Positions 25,247-35,934 of a DNA stretch of 64,000 bases are shown here, in pieces. How positions within the stretch are numbered: the first letter of the stretch is position 1; each line of letters begins with the position of its first letter. This DNA is from Ornithodoros turicata. Its lineage: Eukaryota; Arthropoda; Arachnida; Ixodida; Argasidae. The notes below the pieces were generated by a model. That model was not told the origin of the DNA. It did no database searches and saw only the letters and a list, made by a program, of their open reading frames with translations. Both the position numbers and the translations under genes were made by a program. The DNA is taken from positions 1,302,001-1,366,000 of the forward strand of contig NW_026999320.1 in the NCBI RefSeq assembly GCF_037126465.1. The letters are read 5' to 3'.

Positions 25247-26650
25247 ACTTTTGCACAATACATGATGGCAGCCAAAAAGAAGAAGCCAAGACAGTTGCCA
25301 CCAGATCTGATGATGACATAGACACCATCATGAATGCTCCGCCTGTGCCCTCAAACTTCCCATGCCCTACCCCTGCTGGTGGTTCTCTGATGGAGATCAT
25401 GGTAAGCATGTGGTGCAGTTTCATTCTGCAGCTTAATTTTTAATGTTCTAACATGGTATTGCAAGCCGCAGTGGGAATGGAGAGCTGGGCTAGTTGGTTA
25501 ACAGATATGTCGAAAAATGCTGAGTGAATACACATGGGGATAGCTAAGACTGGCTTGATCCTAGTATGAGCCTGTCTGCTGTTGTGCTCGTGTCACTTAC
25601 TGTTTTCATCATAGAAGCCCACTGCTGCCAGTTTTTTTTTTTTTTTTTCTCATCGGTGGATTTGTGTTCTTCATGGCTTAGCTTTTTGAACCTTAAAGGT
25701 GTTAAGACAGACAGTATCTCACATGAAAGTAGGTGACTGTTCTTTGTACCATTATGAACGTGCATTGGAAGTTCCACAACAAAAAGTAATAGAAATGGTG
25801 AAAATGTGTGCCGCGAATACAAACTGATGCAGCTCTGTCAGCACTTTGCTTGGGAGTGTGTTTGGGTTTTTACCTGTCTAAGCAAAATACATAGAGTATT
25901 TTTTTCCTTCAGTATTCTGATTCGGACGTGCAGTACGATGCATCGATAATGTAATGCACCACACCACATCTATAAAAGTGTCCCAACCCCTTTAAAGCAT
26001 ATCATGCATTGCTGCCGAATCTAAAATCAATGCTGAGTACTAATATTATTTCTCTTGCACATTTTTAGGTAGCATGGTGGGAATACTGTTCAAGCTTGCC
26101 ACCAGATATTCAGTGCCAAAGGCAGGAAAGACAAGCAGCTTCTTCACATTCTTCCTGTAAGCAGACACCTGCTGCTGTTCACTGGTGTTTGGATGGCGTC
26201 TGTTGGATGTGGCTTAATTCAGCTGCTTTGTGGTAAATTGTTACAAGCCTTTATTTCACGTTGCAGACTCCCGGCAGCCCACGAAGTGGTAGGTTCTCAA
26301 CAGGACACCAGCAGCTAACGAGCCAGCGTGCATGAAGTCATGCCACAGTCAGGTATGTCACCTCCAAGGTAATTGCTTAATCAAAGGGCATCGCAAGTGT
26401 AAGCAAATGTCCATGCATGTGGCTTTAGACCCTGCATTACATACATGCTCTTCTGCAATGAAAATGAAGTGTAGAACTAAATTTGGCAATGAGGGTGTCA
26501 CTATGCTGCCATTCGTCCTTCCAGTTGTGTGCCTCTGGATTGCAATACTAAAAGTGTAGAAGGGCTATTCATTAGATTTCTGACCACTTTTGTTTTGTCA
26601 ACTACTTTGGCTTGTGCATGCACTGATTCTGGCCGGTCTTGCTGTGTCCA

Positions 26651-26922
26651 TGGCTCGGCGTTTCTGGCCTTCGAAACTCACGATCACAATCATCTGATAA
26701 GGCGTGAGTTCGGGCCCTGCTACGAGCTCAAGTGAAGGTCGACATGGCGTGTCAGTGAGCTCGATCATGCCGGATGTTGGTGCACTCATCAAATAACGTA
26801 TATGTGGAATGATCGAGCTCACCGACACGCATGTCGACCTTCGCTTGAGCTCGTATCAGGGCCCGAACTCACACCTTATCAAATGATTGTGATAGTGAGT
26901 TTCGTAGGCCTGAAAAGCCAAG
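26651..26922. mobile_element. Palindromic MITE/foldback of about 270 bp
   Basis: The left arm (about 26651-26769) and right arm (about 26808-26922) are reverse complements, sharing TCGATCAT, GGTCGACAT, GAGCTCAAG/CTTGAGCTC, GGGCCC and TGAGTTTCG among others. The loop is about 40 bases. No ORF or target duplication was recognised. It sits in an intron of the companion gene. Confidence 0.75.
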
Positions 26923-27254
26923 CTATAGCTGTGTCAGCATATCGGAACTGTCAGCAGTCGACTGCATGAACACTATCTTATTGGTGTTGGCCCTTCTTGT
27001 TTGCAACCGGTTACTTTACATTGCCTTGACGTTGTGCATCTAGCCAACTACCAATTAGAGCTAACCAATTGATGCAAACTAGTGATAGTACCATAAAAGA
27101 CACGAACAGTGGCAGCAACTAAGAATAAGTATTTGGTGCTGAACTAACTGGTTGCTATAACTGTGGAAGTAATTGATGGGATAGAGTGTTCCTTCCCTTG
27201 TGTGTAATGTACATCAGAGCTGTTTCACAGTTTTCTTTTCCTATACTGCACTAG

Positions 27255-27460
27255 ATTTCCAGAGACAAGTTTTGCGGATTCTTCACATCATGCGACTTGC
27301 ACAGCAGGAGCAAGGCGATCTCCTTCATGAAGTGTCTAGGCAACGTGTGCATTCAGACCCCATTGTTGCTGAAGCCCCTCTAGTACCAACTCCATTTGCA
27401 TCCTGCGAAGCTCTGGTGGACTTCAACGACTCACTAATTGAGCATATGGAGACACGTTTG
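27255..27460 (+). CDS. Companion-gene exon 6 (coiled-coil-like segment)
   Basis: The exon follows an AG acceptor at 27253-27254 and ends at a GTATGT donor at 27461. It encodes FQRQVLRILHIMRLAQQEQ, a heptad-like helix typical of the segment preceding the DUF4806 domain, then a linker ending in IEHMETRL. It ends in phase 0, which fits the next exon at 29878. Confidence 0.65.
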
Positions 27461-28759
27461 GTATGTAGATCATGTGATGTCAGTGGGTCACAAGGAATAT
27501 ATGTGATATACCTTGATCTTTGCATTGCATCATGCACATGTCGTGGGCTGGTGACCCTTCGGGACTCTTGCTGGTTGGACAAAGAAAGTCCGAAATATCG
27601 AGCGTTGGGGCTGTGCGGCGACCGAAATTTTGAAAGTTATTATACATTAACTCACGGGCGCTGTTCCCGTCCGTGAACTTGTCTGAATAATCGGGCATGC
27701 CCGAAAAATTAGTGAAGGACTCTAATAGCATAGCATACCATAGCATAGCATGCTATATGTGTTTAGCTTTCCATGGCAAACCACAGTTCAGCAGTATGCT
27801 CTTCCTGGGACCAGTTCTGTTAACATTCCCTAGCTGTTCGTTAATACAACAAGGAGTTGTATCCGAGCTGTGTGTAAATGCTGTAGTCATGCACCATTCA
27901 TAGCTCCTAAAATGTGTTCAATTCCCAACATTTTGCATGATGCAATAATGCATGAAATGCTTATGTTCTGTGTACACAGTTTGAAAATACTACTATGGAT
28001 TGCATAGTTTCTTTTTAGCTCTATAATCCTACGAGCATTGTGGGTACTAGTGAATCATTTCTGTCAGGCAGTTTTGCTACTTATGCAGAAACTGCAAAAA
28101 CTATTAGTATCAATACATGAGCTTATCTCACAAGCCAAATGATTGTGAGAAGTAATTTTTCTGCACTTGGGTGTAAAATAGGAGAAATAAGAATATGCTG
28201 TAAATTGATGCAGATTCCAGGTAGAAACCTTCCTTTATGCTAAATTTTGGCAGAAATTCAATGAACAGTGATGGTTTGATACAAAGTGTGGTATAGTTGT
28301 GTTTGCTGCAAAACAAGCCAGTGTGCATCTTTTCAGTTCTTTTCCAGTTCAGTATCTGTAGGTTTCAGCGAATACAATTTTCTTGGTAAACTCAAGTTTC
28401 ACCCTGAAGAGGCAACCTTTAATGTTGGGTGCAAATTCAGGGAATAATCAGGTTAACCCTAAACCTTCAGGCTCTGCTCATGGTGAATAGAACATATTAT
28501 TTGTTTGTTTTGATTTATTTGTATCGTGCCTACCAATGGCTGACAACAGCCCACTGGGCAGTGCACTACAAAAATATATGCAATTCATAAGAAATGAAGA
28601 ACGTACAACCAGCTGAAATAGCAGCTGAATATCAATGCAGGATTAAACAAAATAACAATCGGGAGATAGTCGGACATAATCAGTTGCAAAATAGACAATG
28701 GGCAGAACATTTGTATTGATGAAGATTCATGGAAATATCAGTGTCGAGATGGTTAAAGC

Positions 28760-29117
28760 CAGGGTGTCGAACCGCAAAAAATACGGGTTCGGTTCGGGTT
28801 CGCGTTGTTTTGATTTCGTTCCGGTTCAGTTCCGGTTCGGCCACGCCAAAAACCGAACCGGTTCGCAAACCAGTTCAACGCTTCCGTTTTATATGTTCCA
28901 TAAAAGGTGGTGAAAATTTGTGAAATCCATGATATAGGCGCGTGATGATGATACCGATGTGTCTTCGTTCGGGGATAAAGAGGAACTCTTGTGCTGACTT
29001 CTATGTCCGAACCGTTTTGTTGCGAACCGGTTACCGCTATTATTTTTTATGGTTCTGCTCCGGTTCGGGTTCAGCAGTGTTCCGAAAATTTCGGTTCGGG
29101 TTCGGTTCGACACCCTG
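28760..29117. mobile_element. hAT-like MITE, TIR CAGGGTGTCGAACCG, perfect 8-bp TSD
   Basis: The element starts CAGGGTGTCGAACCG and ends with GGTTCGACACCCTG. It is flanked by an identical 8-mer GTTAAAGC at 28752-28759 and 29118-29125. A CAGGG-type terminus and an 8-bp duplication are hallmarks of hAT elements. The 358-bp interior is built of degenerate GGTTCGG/CCGAACC words on both sides and encodes no transposase. The intact TIRs and duplication suggest a relatively young insertion. Confidence 0.92.
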
Positions 29118-29340
29118 GTTAAAGCCATAAGAGAAACTGGATACGAAACGTAAGGATCATTTCCTCATTAACTGGTGGGTAGAATAATACGAGCTTTCTA
29201 CTAAGACGAATAGTACAATAAAAATGTAGCGTAGATAATAGGTGAGAGCAGATAATATGGCTATGGACCTGCTTATACAATAACAACAGATCATTCATAA
29301 GACGTCTCCAGCTTAACAAAGGCAAACCTAAACATATATG

Positions 29341-29743
29341 TAGGGCCTGACTTCTTGGGGGTACACCAGACTACGCCCGATATTTACCCCCGAATCAAAT
29401 TTGCAAGAACAGGGTTTTACCTGATATTTCACCAAAAACTGCTGGACCAGGGGGATCTGAAGTCATCACAGCTAACACAGAACTTTGGAAACCTTTGTAA
29501 ATTCATAAATATGCACATACAAATGGTCAAACAAGAGACCCTGGTGCGTCTACATGCATGGACTCTGTCTACTGGTATTATGCTGACTAAATCAAACTTA
29601 TGCCTGGTTCTGTCTGATTCAACAAGAATTGGGCTGAATCGGGTTCAGTTAAGCCCAATTACAGCCAAATTATTGAAGCAAAATATTACCCGATATTTAC
29701 TACATTTTGCTGAAAAATAAAACCCGAAAAAAGTCAGGCCCTA
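29341..29743. mobile_element. hAT-like MITE, TIR TAGGGCCTGACTT
   Basis: The ends are TAGGGCCTGACTT and its complement AAGTCAGGCCCTA (29731-29743). Flanking octamers CATATATG (29333-29340) and AATATATG (29744-29751) differ only at the first base, consistent with an 8-bp hAT duplication. Subterminal words (ACCCGATATTTAC versus GCCCGATATTTACC) occur near both ends. The 403-bp body contains an ORF with no family resemblance. Confidence 0.8.
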
Positions 29744-29877
29744 AATATATGCAGAAAATGTAGCCCGCAAGAACACAGTCTTTTGCATAGGACACGTAAA
29801 GTCTCAGTTTTGTGTTGTGTTAAGTCAGTAATAATTTTTTTTTGTGTTAGAGCCTTTGAAACATTTTCTACTTTCAG

Positions 29878-30037
29878 GTTGAAGAGCTTGCTCAGCTTGG
29901 GGGCAGCGAAGTGAGGCAATCAACGAGAAAGATACTTGAGTATCTCCTGACAGACTACGTTGCAGCTGAATTCAGCTGGTTAGGTCAGAAGGGCAAGCGG
30001 AAATTTGGACAGCTGAAACTTCCACAGCTTATCATCC
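29878..30037 (+). CDS. Companion-gene exon 7 (DUF4806 domain, first part)
   Basis: Acceptor TTTCAG precedes 29878 and donor GTGAGT follows 30037. It encodes VEELAQLGGSEVRQSTRKIL and LEYLLTDYVAAEFSWLGQKG, then the KRKFGQLKLP basic segment. It ends in phase 1, exactly complementary to the final exon, with which it forms an Arg codon. Confidence 0.75.
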
Positions 30038-30261
30038 GTGAGTATATTACTCCATGGAGTACATGCAACATAAGGAATACCAGTGGTTTTAGAAAAGTTA
30101 GGTCGTGGAACCCAGATCAGGGGTCGCTAAAACTGAAGTGAATTTTGTTTTGCAAACGTTAGTTGATGTGATGAATGTTTTACTGACAATCAGTACCTTT
30201 AGTGAAGCAGAATTAACTGTTAAATTAAAGTTCAGGGTTCCTTTGATCCTTGTTCAAATCA

Positions 30262-30355
30262 GATTGTAGAACAGCAAAAAATACGGGTTTGGGTTCGTGT
30301 TACTTGGACTTTGTTGCTGTTGAGTTCACGTTCCGCTGTGCCAAAAATCGAATAC
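30262..30355 (+). repeat. Degenerate fragment related to the 28760 MITE
   Basis: The sequence from GATTGTAGAACAGCAAAAAA to about CCAAAAATCGAA aligns with the first about 95 bases of the element at 28760, including ACAGCAAAAAATACGGGTT, but lacks the CAGGG terminus and the right half. Confidence 0.55.
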
Positions 30356-30904
30356 TGATCGATACTGCTGATGTCTGCATTGACGTTTTTGGTGGCCCTG
30401 TCCTCCGTTTAGCGAGAGAAATGGATGATCACCTGTAAACAACGTCCACACTCATGAAGCGGTCTAGTCCTGCTGCTGTCTGTTCTCCAAATGGCTTTTC
30501 TTTTCTTTTCGCATGCACAATGCAAAAAAGATACACTTAAAGGAAGCCAAATAAGACAGGCGTTATTTTGAGGTACTGGTGCGGCACACTGCTTTCGCAG
30601 TGTCAGTTGATCTGAAACTGTCCAGAAGCATGCTGAAAATAAGTCTGCCAGCCTTGCTGTGTCAGATTTCATAGTAGTGTAGGGCTTGCAACATACTTGT
30701 CTGGAATCGACAGTTTGCTGTTTATCTGGCCTGGAATTTCCAGGCATAGCAAGATTGTTTCTTTCGGCTAATATACACTTACTGGGAAGCATGCCGTACG
30801 TGTCTATTAGTCAGGAGAATTTTTCTTGCACCACCTGTAGGTTTCAGACAGGATAAACCACAAGCAGTCGATTCCAGACAAGCAATGTCACATGCTGTAC
30901 CAGT

Positions 30905-32140
30905 GTGATTTACCGCCGAACCAGGCAGGGTGGACCAATCAACCTCTCCACTTTTTTTTTCTTTCAAACATATATTAAAGCCTTGTCCCTAGGAGGCATA
31001 TTGGGGCTGAGAGTAGTTGAAAATAATTGGTGGTTATTTTTAATAAATCATCATTCAGATGTGGGCATTTCGACCATTGCGCTTCCTACAAAGTTTAACA
31101 ACGAGTGTCTTCATAACTATGCTATATATCCAGCTGAATTTCCACGTACTGTCAGGTAGGGGCAGCTTTGTATCCTAAGTCTCGAATATTCTAAGGTTTG
31201 CCTTTGAGGAGATAAAAATCACAAAGTTGCCTGATGTGTAAAATATGGTACATTTTGGGAACCTGACTAGTCGTCTCCCAGTTGTGATAACCAAAAGTAA
31301 TCTACATCATTGTGTTCGTCTCAAAATGCCCTTTCTTATCATATCAAGTACATCGTATTGGGGTTTGGTGCGACGTACTCAACAGTTTTTTGTGACGGTA
31401 TCTACCGAAACTGCATAAATTCGACAGAACGCATCCCCTATTTCCCCACTCATGACATTGTTCGTGTTACTCACAAACGTTCCACATGACGACTCAAAAC
31501 AGCACATCAACAATTGCTTTAGAGATGGTCGAAGTTATGCTGTGAATGATGTTGAGTTACGAATGTAACTTCAACTCTCTCTGAAGCTAAATTTTTGTGT
31601 TTTAAGTCGTCATGAAGAACATTTGTGAGTAAAATGAACGATGTCACGAGTGGGAATATATGGGATGCGCGCTGTCGAATGTACGCATTTTTGATAGACA
31701 CCCCTCACAAAAAGACTTGCCCCAAATCACAATACGATGTACTTGCTATGATAAAGGGCACTTCGAGATGAACACAATGTTGTAGATTACTTTGGGTATC
31801 ACAACTGGGAGAGGACCAGTGATGTTCTCAAAATATGCCATATTTTACTGATGAGGCAGCTTCAAGATCTCCTCAAAGACAAACGTTAGAATCCTCGGAA
31901 CTTAGGAAGCAATGCTATCCACCCCTGATAATGTGAAAAAAAAAATTCAAACTTCGTAGGAAGCGCAATGGTCGAAATGCCTATATCAGAATTATGATTC
32001 ATAAAAAAATAACCACCAATTATTTTCAACTACTTTAAGCGCCAATATGCCTCCTAGGGACAAGGCTTTAATATATGGTTGAAAGAAAGAAATTCGAGAG
32101 GTCGACCGGGCCGCCCTGCCTGATTCTGCGTGAAATTACC
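30905..32140. mobile_element. Large foldback element, about 1.2 kb
   Basis: The left half (30905 to about 31530) and right half (about 31545 to 32140) are reverse complements over nearly their whole length with small indels. Matching blocks include AACCAGGCAGGGTGG / CCGCCCTGCCTGATT, AAAGCCTTGTCCCTAGGAGG and its complement, and ACATCGTATTG / CAATACGATGT. It encodes nothing recognisable. The ends carry CAGGCAGGG. It lies in the last intron of the companion gene and would form a long hairpin in any transcript through it. Confidence 0.85.
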
Positions 32141-32407
32141 CACCAGTTAATCCAGAACACGAAGGTAATGTGTGTCAGCACAATTGGGTTCCCAAATCAG
32201 GGCTATATTTATCTTTCAAACCACCACCAGTAACAGAGGCACAGTTCTTCGTATGCTTCTCCACTTCTCACTCAAATTTTTACTGCTCGCATATAATGGG
32301 AAATGTTTGAATGCTTGCTTAATTGCATTATTCGCTGGACGATGGCAGGCCACTCGTCTTTTAGGAAATAGAGCAGTTGCTAGCGGAGGACAGCCACATC
32401 GTTTGCT

Positions 32408-32865
32408 TGGAAACCCGCAGTTTGACAAGCCATAGCCTCCTGTATACTTCAATGCCTGCCCAGTCGAAGCGGAACCCACGCAAACCGGCTGGCCACTGTG
32501 GTGGCGCCACATACACAGGGTATGATGATCATATCGCTCTGTTTTCTGGCGCGTGATGTTTCTGTTTCACGTGTGACTGCAGTGTCGTCTGCCTGCCAGC
32601 TTGTTCTGTCTGTCTGGTGTCAACCTATACTCTCAACTGCTTGCAAGTCTGTCACTATAGATGTAAACCGGTAAATTTCTAGGCTGTTCATTTAATTTGA
32701 GGTATCAAGTCAATCATCACGAGCCAGCAAGCGCAGCAATATGATCATCACAACCTCTGGCATGTGGTGCCGTCGCCGCATAGTGCGCTGAATGGCCGTT
32801 CTGCCTCGACTGGGCAGGCATTGAAGTAAATAGGAGGCTATGGACAAGCATCCGCGTGGCACCTC
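32408..32865. repeat. Inverted repeat pair of about 100 bp
   Basis: The block CAAGCCATAGCCTCCTGTAT with CTTCAATGCCTGCCCAGTCG (about 32428-32467) recurs in reverse complement around 32808-32850. Flanking similarity is weaker. About 340 bases separate the strongest parts. It may be an old MITE or two oppositely oriented dispersed repeats. Confidence 0.6.
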
Positions 32866-33094
32866 CCCTCTGAAGAGCAGACAGTGTTGATGCTCCTGCG
32901 CTTCGTGAAAAGATGCTGAAAGCATACTTGCTATATGTCTTTGGTTGCAGATGTGGGCATATGTCTTGTTTCTTGCTTGTGAACACATGCACAGTTCTTA
33001 ACTTGAGTTTGCGGAATTATTTTACGCAATAGAATTCCAGGTGTTTTAGCTATTGGTCTTCGTTTTAGGCGTTGAACTGGTTGTCATTTTTCAG

Positions 33095-33237
33095 GTGCTG
33101 TGAGAAAGAACATCAGGCTCTCTGCAGCCACTAGATATGAAGTGGAGAGCGTGATCAAGACGTGGCTCCGTCACGCAAAAGAACGCTGCACCACCAAGCG
33201 AGCACTGACTGACCATGCACCTTCACAACAGGACTGA
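33095..33237 (+). CDS. Companion-gene terminal exon (DUF4806 domain, last part)
   Basis: Acceptor TTTTTCAG precedes 33095. The frame continues from exon 7 as AVRKNIRLSAATRYEVESV, then IKTWLRHAKERC, and stops at TGA 33235-33237. The W-L-R-H-A-K-E-R motif is the characteristic end of this protein type in arthropods. Confidence 0.75.
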
Positions 33238-33634
33238 GTGCGCTACAAAAAAACGTACCTGTGAAAGTGCAGTTTTTCGTACATTGCATTCATTTTTAGG
33301 TTTTAGTTGTATCAACTTCTGGTTTTACTTCTAGTCTGGCCACATTCCTTTGCGATGTTTGAGAGTTTGAACTGATTTTGAAGCACACAGTTTGAAACGA
33401 GACAGTGTAACGACTTGAAGGTGAACATGTTTGGCACAAATGTGTCTGGTTGGGATAAACTCAATGGGAGGAAAAAGACTAACACCAACTAAAGTTCAAT
33501 CAAGAGAGGTACTGCCGTTTCTAAGTCTACTGGCTCCTTTCTCAGGGGTGACATTTGAAGCCAGAGAGACGCTTTCATACAAGAGTATTCACTGTTTTTT
33601 TTATCACATGGCCCAGGCCATTAACATAGACAGG

Positions 33635-33790
33635 CAGTGCAACCAAGTGTCGATTGAACGTGCCAGGACCCAGTGAGCAGCCGCAGCCTGAGGTTCGTCT
33701 CAAGCTCAGTGATATTGGCATTCCTGAAATCAATAACATTATCTTTCGTTCGACAGTGTTCAGCTAATGCACTTCGTTTCATGTCACACT
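33635..33790 (-). pseudogene. Penelope-like GIY-YIG fragment, minus copy
   Basis: On the minus strand the frame reads CDMKRSALAEHCRTKDNVID, FRNANITELETNLRLRL and GSWHVQ. The ALAEH...IDF.NA...E.....RL..SWH pattern is the C-terminal part of the GIY-YIG endonuclease region carried by Penelope-like retroelements in ticks and other arthropods. It begins abruptly beside the oppositely oriented fragment at 33838. The reverse transcriptase part is not seen. Confidence 0.6.
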
Positions 33791-33837
33791 GTTTTTGTGC
33801 TGTAGCCCACAGCATTATCTGTTCCACGATTCCATTG

Positions 33838-34005
33838 AGACTCCATGTGCAGAATGTGCTGCTGCTTATATCGGGTATGCTAAGAACTTCTCGCAAAGAT
33901 TACATAAACAACGCCAGGAAGTATGACATGAAGCAAAGCGCCTTAGCTTAACACTGTCAGGTGGAAACCACGTCATTGATTTTGGGAATGCCAGTATCGG
34001 CGACT
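33838..34005 (+). pseudogene. Penelope-like GIY-YIG fragment, plus copy
   Basis: The plus frame reads PCAECAAAYIGYAKNFSQRL and HKQRQEV, then after a stop a diverged ...GGNHVIDFGNASI. PC..C...YIG..KNF..RL is the core of the GIY-YIG nuclease of Penelope-like elements, with YIG encoded at 33868-33876. The related words DMKQSALA and DMKRSALAEHC in the two fragments show they are copies of the same element in inverted orientation. Both are truncated. Confidence 0.65.
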
Positions 34006-34009
34006 GCTC

Positions 34010-34700
34010 ATTGAGTTGTGGCACATTCAACACGCAAACATTCAACTGTCAATAGGAACACTACACAGACTGTAGCTCAAAAACCTCCGCATAGAAAGTG
34101 AAAATAGAAAACAATGACCACTCATGTATAAGTGTGAGCAATTCTCCCTAGCTTCGAATCGTGGCCCACAAGGAGGAGCCAGTAGGCTTGGAAATGTCGT
34201 GACCCTCTGGCGCGAACATTGGCTGGTGTTTTTCTTTTTTTCATTGAGCTTCTTAAGTGAACTTAGCTTGAGGACTTTTTCAACATATTTATCTTTTATC
34301 TCTATTGCGGCTACTCCTAAGCCATTTTACCTGTGATATTTTTGAACATTTATGGAGCATATATTTTGCGAGGCTTTGTTAAACGAAACGTGTTCAAAGT
34401 GCTTTTAATGCAGCTGTACAGGGTGTTTCCTCTAGCTGCACTGAATATTCAGACAGACATAAGTAGCATTATAAAACATGCCCCGTGCATGCAATAATTA
34501 ATTTAGTTGTTACTTAAAGTATAACAGTTCATTAGCCTGCTAGGCCTCGTTCCTGATGACTACCATGTGCAGTTCAATCTTCAATTTTTTGACTACTTTG
34601 TGATGAACATTTAGACTTACTGACTTATTTCAATTTATCCCATGTATGGTATTTTGAGGTAACTGCGTTCAGAATGCTTGAAATAAGCACAATGTGTATG
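34010..34700. other. No feature recognised
   Basis: No coding sequence, repeat or RNA gene is supported in this interval; it is AT-rich with short ORFs only. Confidence 0.4.
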
Positions 34701-34704
34701 GTGC

Positions 34705-35285
34705 ATTGACAAGAGTAGGACCTCTGAAGTACCTCACAAGCTGTGATAAAACAGACTGCATCATACGCAATGAGGTATCAAAAGTGCCATTGTTTCCTGT
34801 CGCTTAGGCAGTATAGTTTTCATTGCATTATACAATTCATGGGAAATGCGCTTTGGTACTATTGCCTGCCTAAAATATGCCTCCACATTGCTTGGTGGCA
34901 GTTAGTGTTTGTGCTACCCTTTACACTACCCTGTGATATCCTGATGTTAAGATGGGAGCAGTTCTATTTTTGTCTACTGAAGTGCCTGACATTCAAGTGT
35001 ATTGACAAGAGTAGGACCTCTGAAGTACTTCACAAGCTGTGATGAAACAGATAGCATCAAATGCAATGAGGTATCAAAAGTGCCATTGTTTCTTGTCACT
35101 TAGGCAGTAGTTGTCATTGCATTATACAGTTTGTGGGAAATGTGCTTCGGTACTATTGCCTGCCTAAAATATGCCCCAACATTGCTTGGTGGCAGTTAGT
35201 GTTTGTGCTATCCTTTACACTACCCTGTGATATCCTGATGTTAAGATGGAAGCAGTTCTATTTTTTGTGTACTGAAGTGTCTGGG
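34705..35285 (+). repeat. Tandem duplication, 296-bp unit, two copies
   Basis: The unit beginning ATTGACAAGAGTAGGACCTC at 34705 starts again at 35001 and runs to about 35285 with roughly 5 percent differences and a few small indels. Both units contain GTGGCAGTTAGTGTTTGTGC. ORFs of 99 and 60 codons that begin in equivalent places are by-products of the duplication, not genes. Confidence 0.9.
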
Positions 35286-35289
35286 CAGG

Positions 35290-35930
35290 CTTGCCTTATG
35301 AGTAACCCTTGTTAACTTTTGTATGGAAGCATAGAATACTGAATAAAATTTCTAGTCACTGTGAACAGGCATGTGTGATGGAGCAGCTTGCATTATAAGG
35401 TGTATATATAGCATAGGGGGGAGGGGGCATACTACATTAACGTCCTGGAATGCCCAGGAAAACATCCTGAAACACCCAGAAAATCGTCCTGAAAATGTCA
35501 TAAACGACGTCACGAGGATTGCCCAAACCAAGTCCCAGGCTGTTGCAATGACAGTACGAATGATGTCCCGTAGTACGTCAGTCGGACTATTCGGGATATT
35601 TTATGGACGTCTGATTATCCGGTTGGTGATATCTTATGGACGTCCTCAAGATGTGCCTTGGTTGTGTGGGAGTGCACGCATGCAAATACTTGTCCTGCAT
35701 AGCAGAAACGCTACTGCCGATACTTGGAGCCGGGTTCCTCCGATAAGGTGCCCAGACAGATGCGCTGCAATCGGAAGCGCAATGTGATTGCTACAGAAGA
35801 ATCACAAGTGAGTGCACCGTACGTTGGTACTCATAAATTTGCCTGAGAGGCGTCGTGAAAACTTCATTTATGCGCATATCAGCAAAATCGATTCTAATGG
35901 GTTTGATTACATGTTTTTTTAACCAAATTT
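35290..35930. other. No gene; degenerate GACGTCC-type repeat
   Basis: From about 35440 to 35660 degenerate words such as CGTCCTGGAATG, CATCCTGAAAC, CGTCCTGAAAA and TATGGACGTC recur, resembling the motif block at 16180-16320. The associated 138-codon ORF is not convincing as a gene. Confidence 0.4.
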
Positions 35931-35934
35931 TCAG

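Larger units (their letters stand above)
22602..33237 (+). pseudogene. DUF4806-like companion gene of copy A, eight exons, degenerate
   Basis: Exons inferred from splice sites and protein continuity: 22602-22811 (ends at GTAAGT; contains MFAIAHFTVKNEIEVVPASW), 23333-23474, 25272-25401 (GTAAGC), 26069-26156 (GTAAGC), about 26267-26352 (GTATGT), 27255-27460 (GTATGT), 29878-30037 (GTGAGT) and 33095-33237 (stop TGA). The acidic stretch RFIEDDSEELMQ and basic runs precede a C-terminal domain matching DUF4806: EELAQLGGSEV, LEYLLTDYVAAEFSWLGQKG and VIKTWLRHAKERC. Proteins of this type accompany this transposase class in arthropods; their role is unknown to me. Frame breaks in exons 2, 3 and 5 indicate decay, while exons 6-8 join in perfect phase. 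Introns are packed with MITEs and foldbacks. Confidence 0.7.

Noticed and set aside
27723..27756. CRISPR-like or satellite array of AGCAT words
   Set aside because: Only a few copies of a 5-base word over about 30 bases; a simple short tandem repeat.
34743..35315. Two similar ORFs as a duplicated gene family
   Set aside because: They begin in equivalent positions of a non-coding 296-bp tandem duplication; the translations have no recognisable features.
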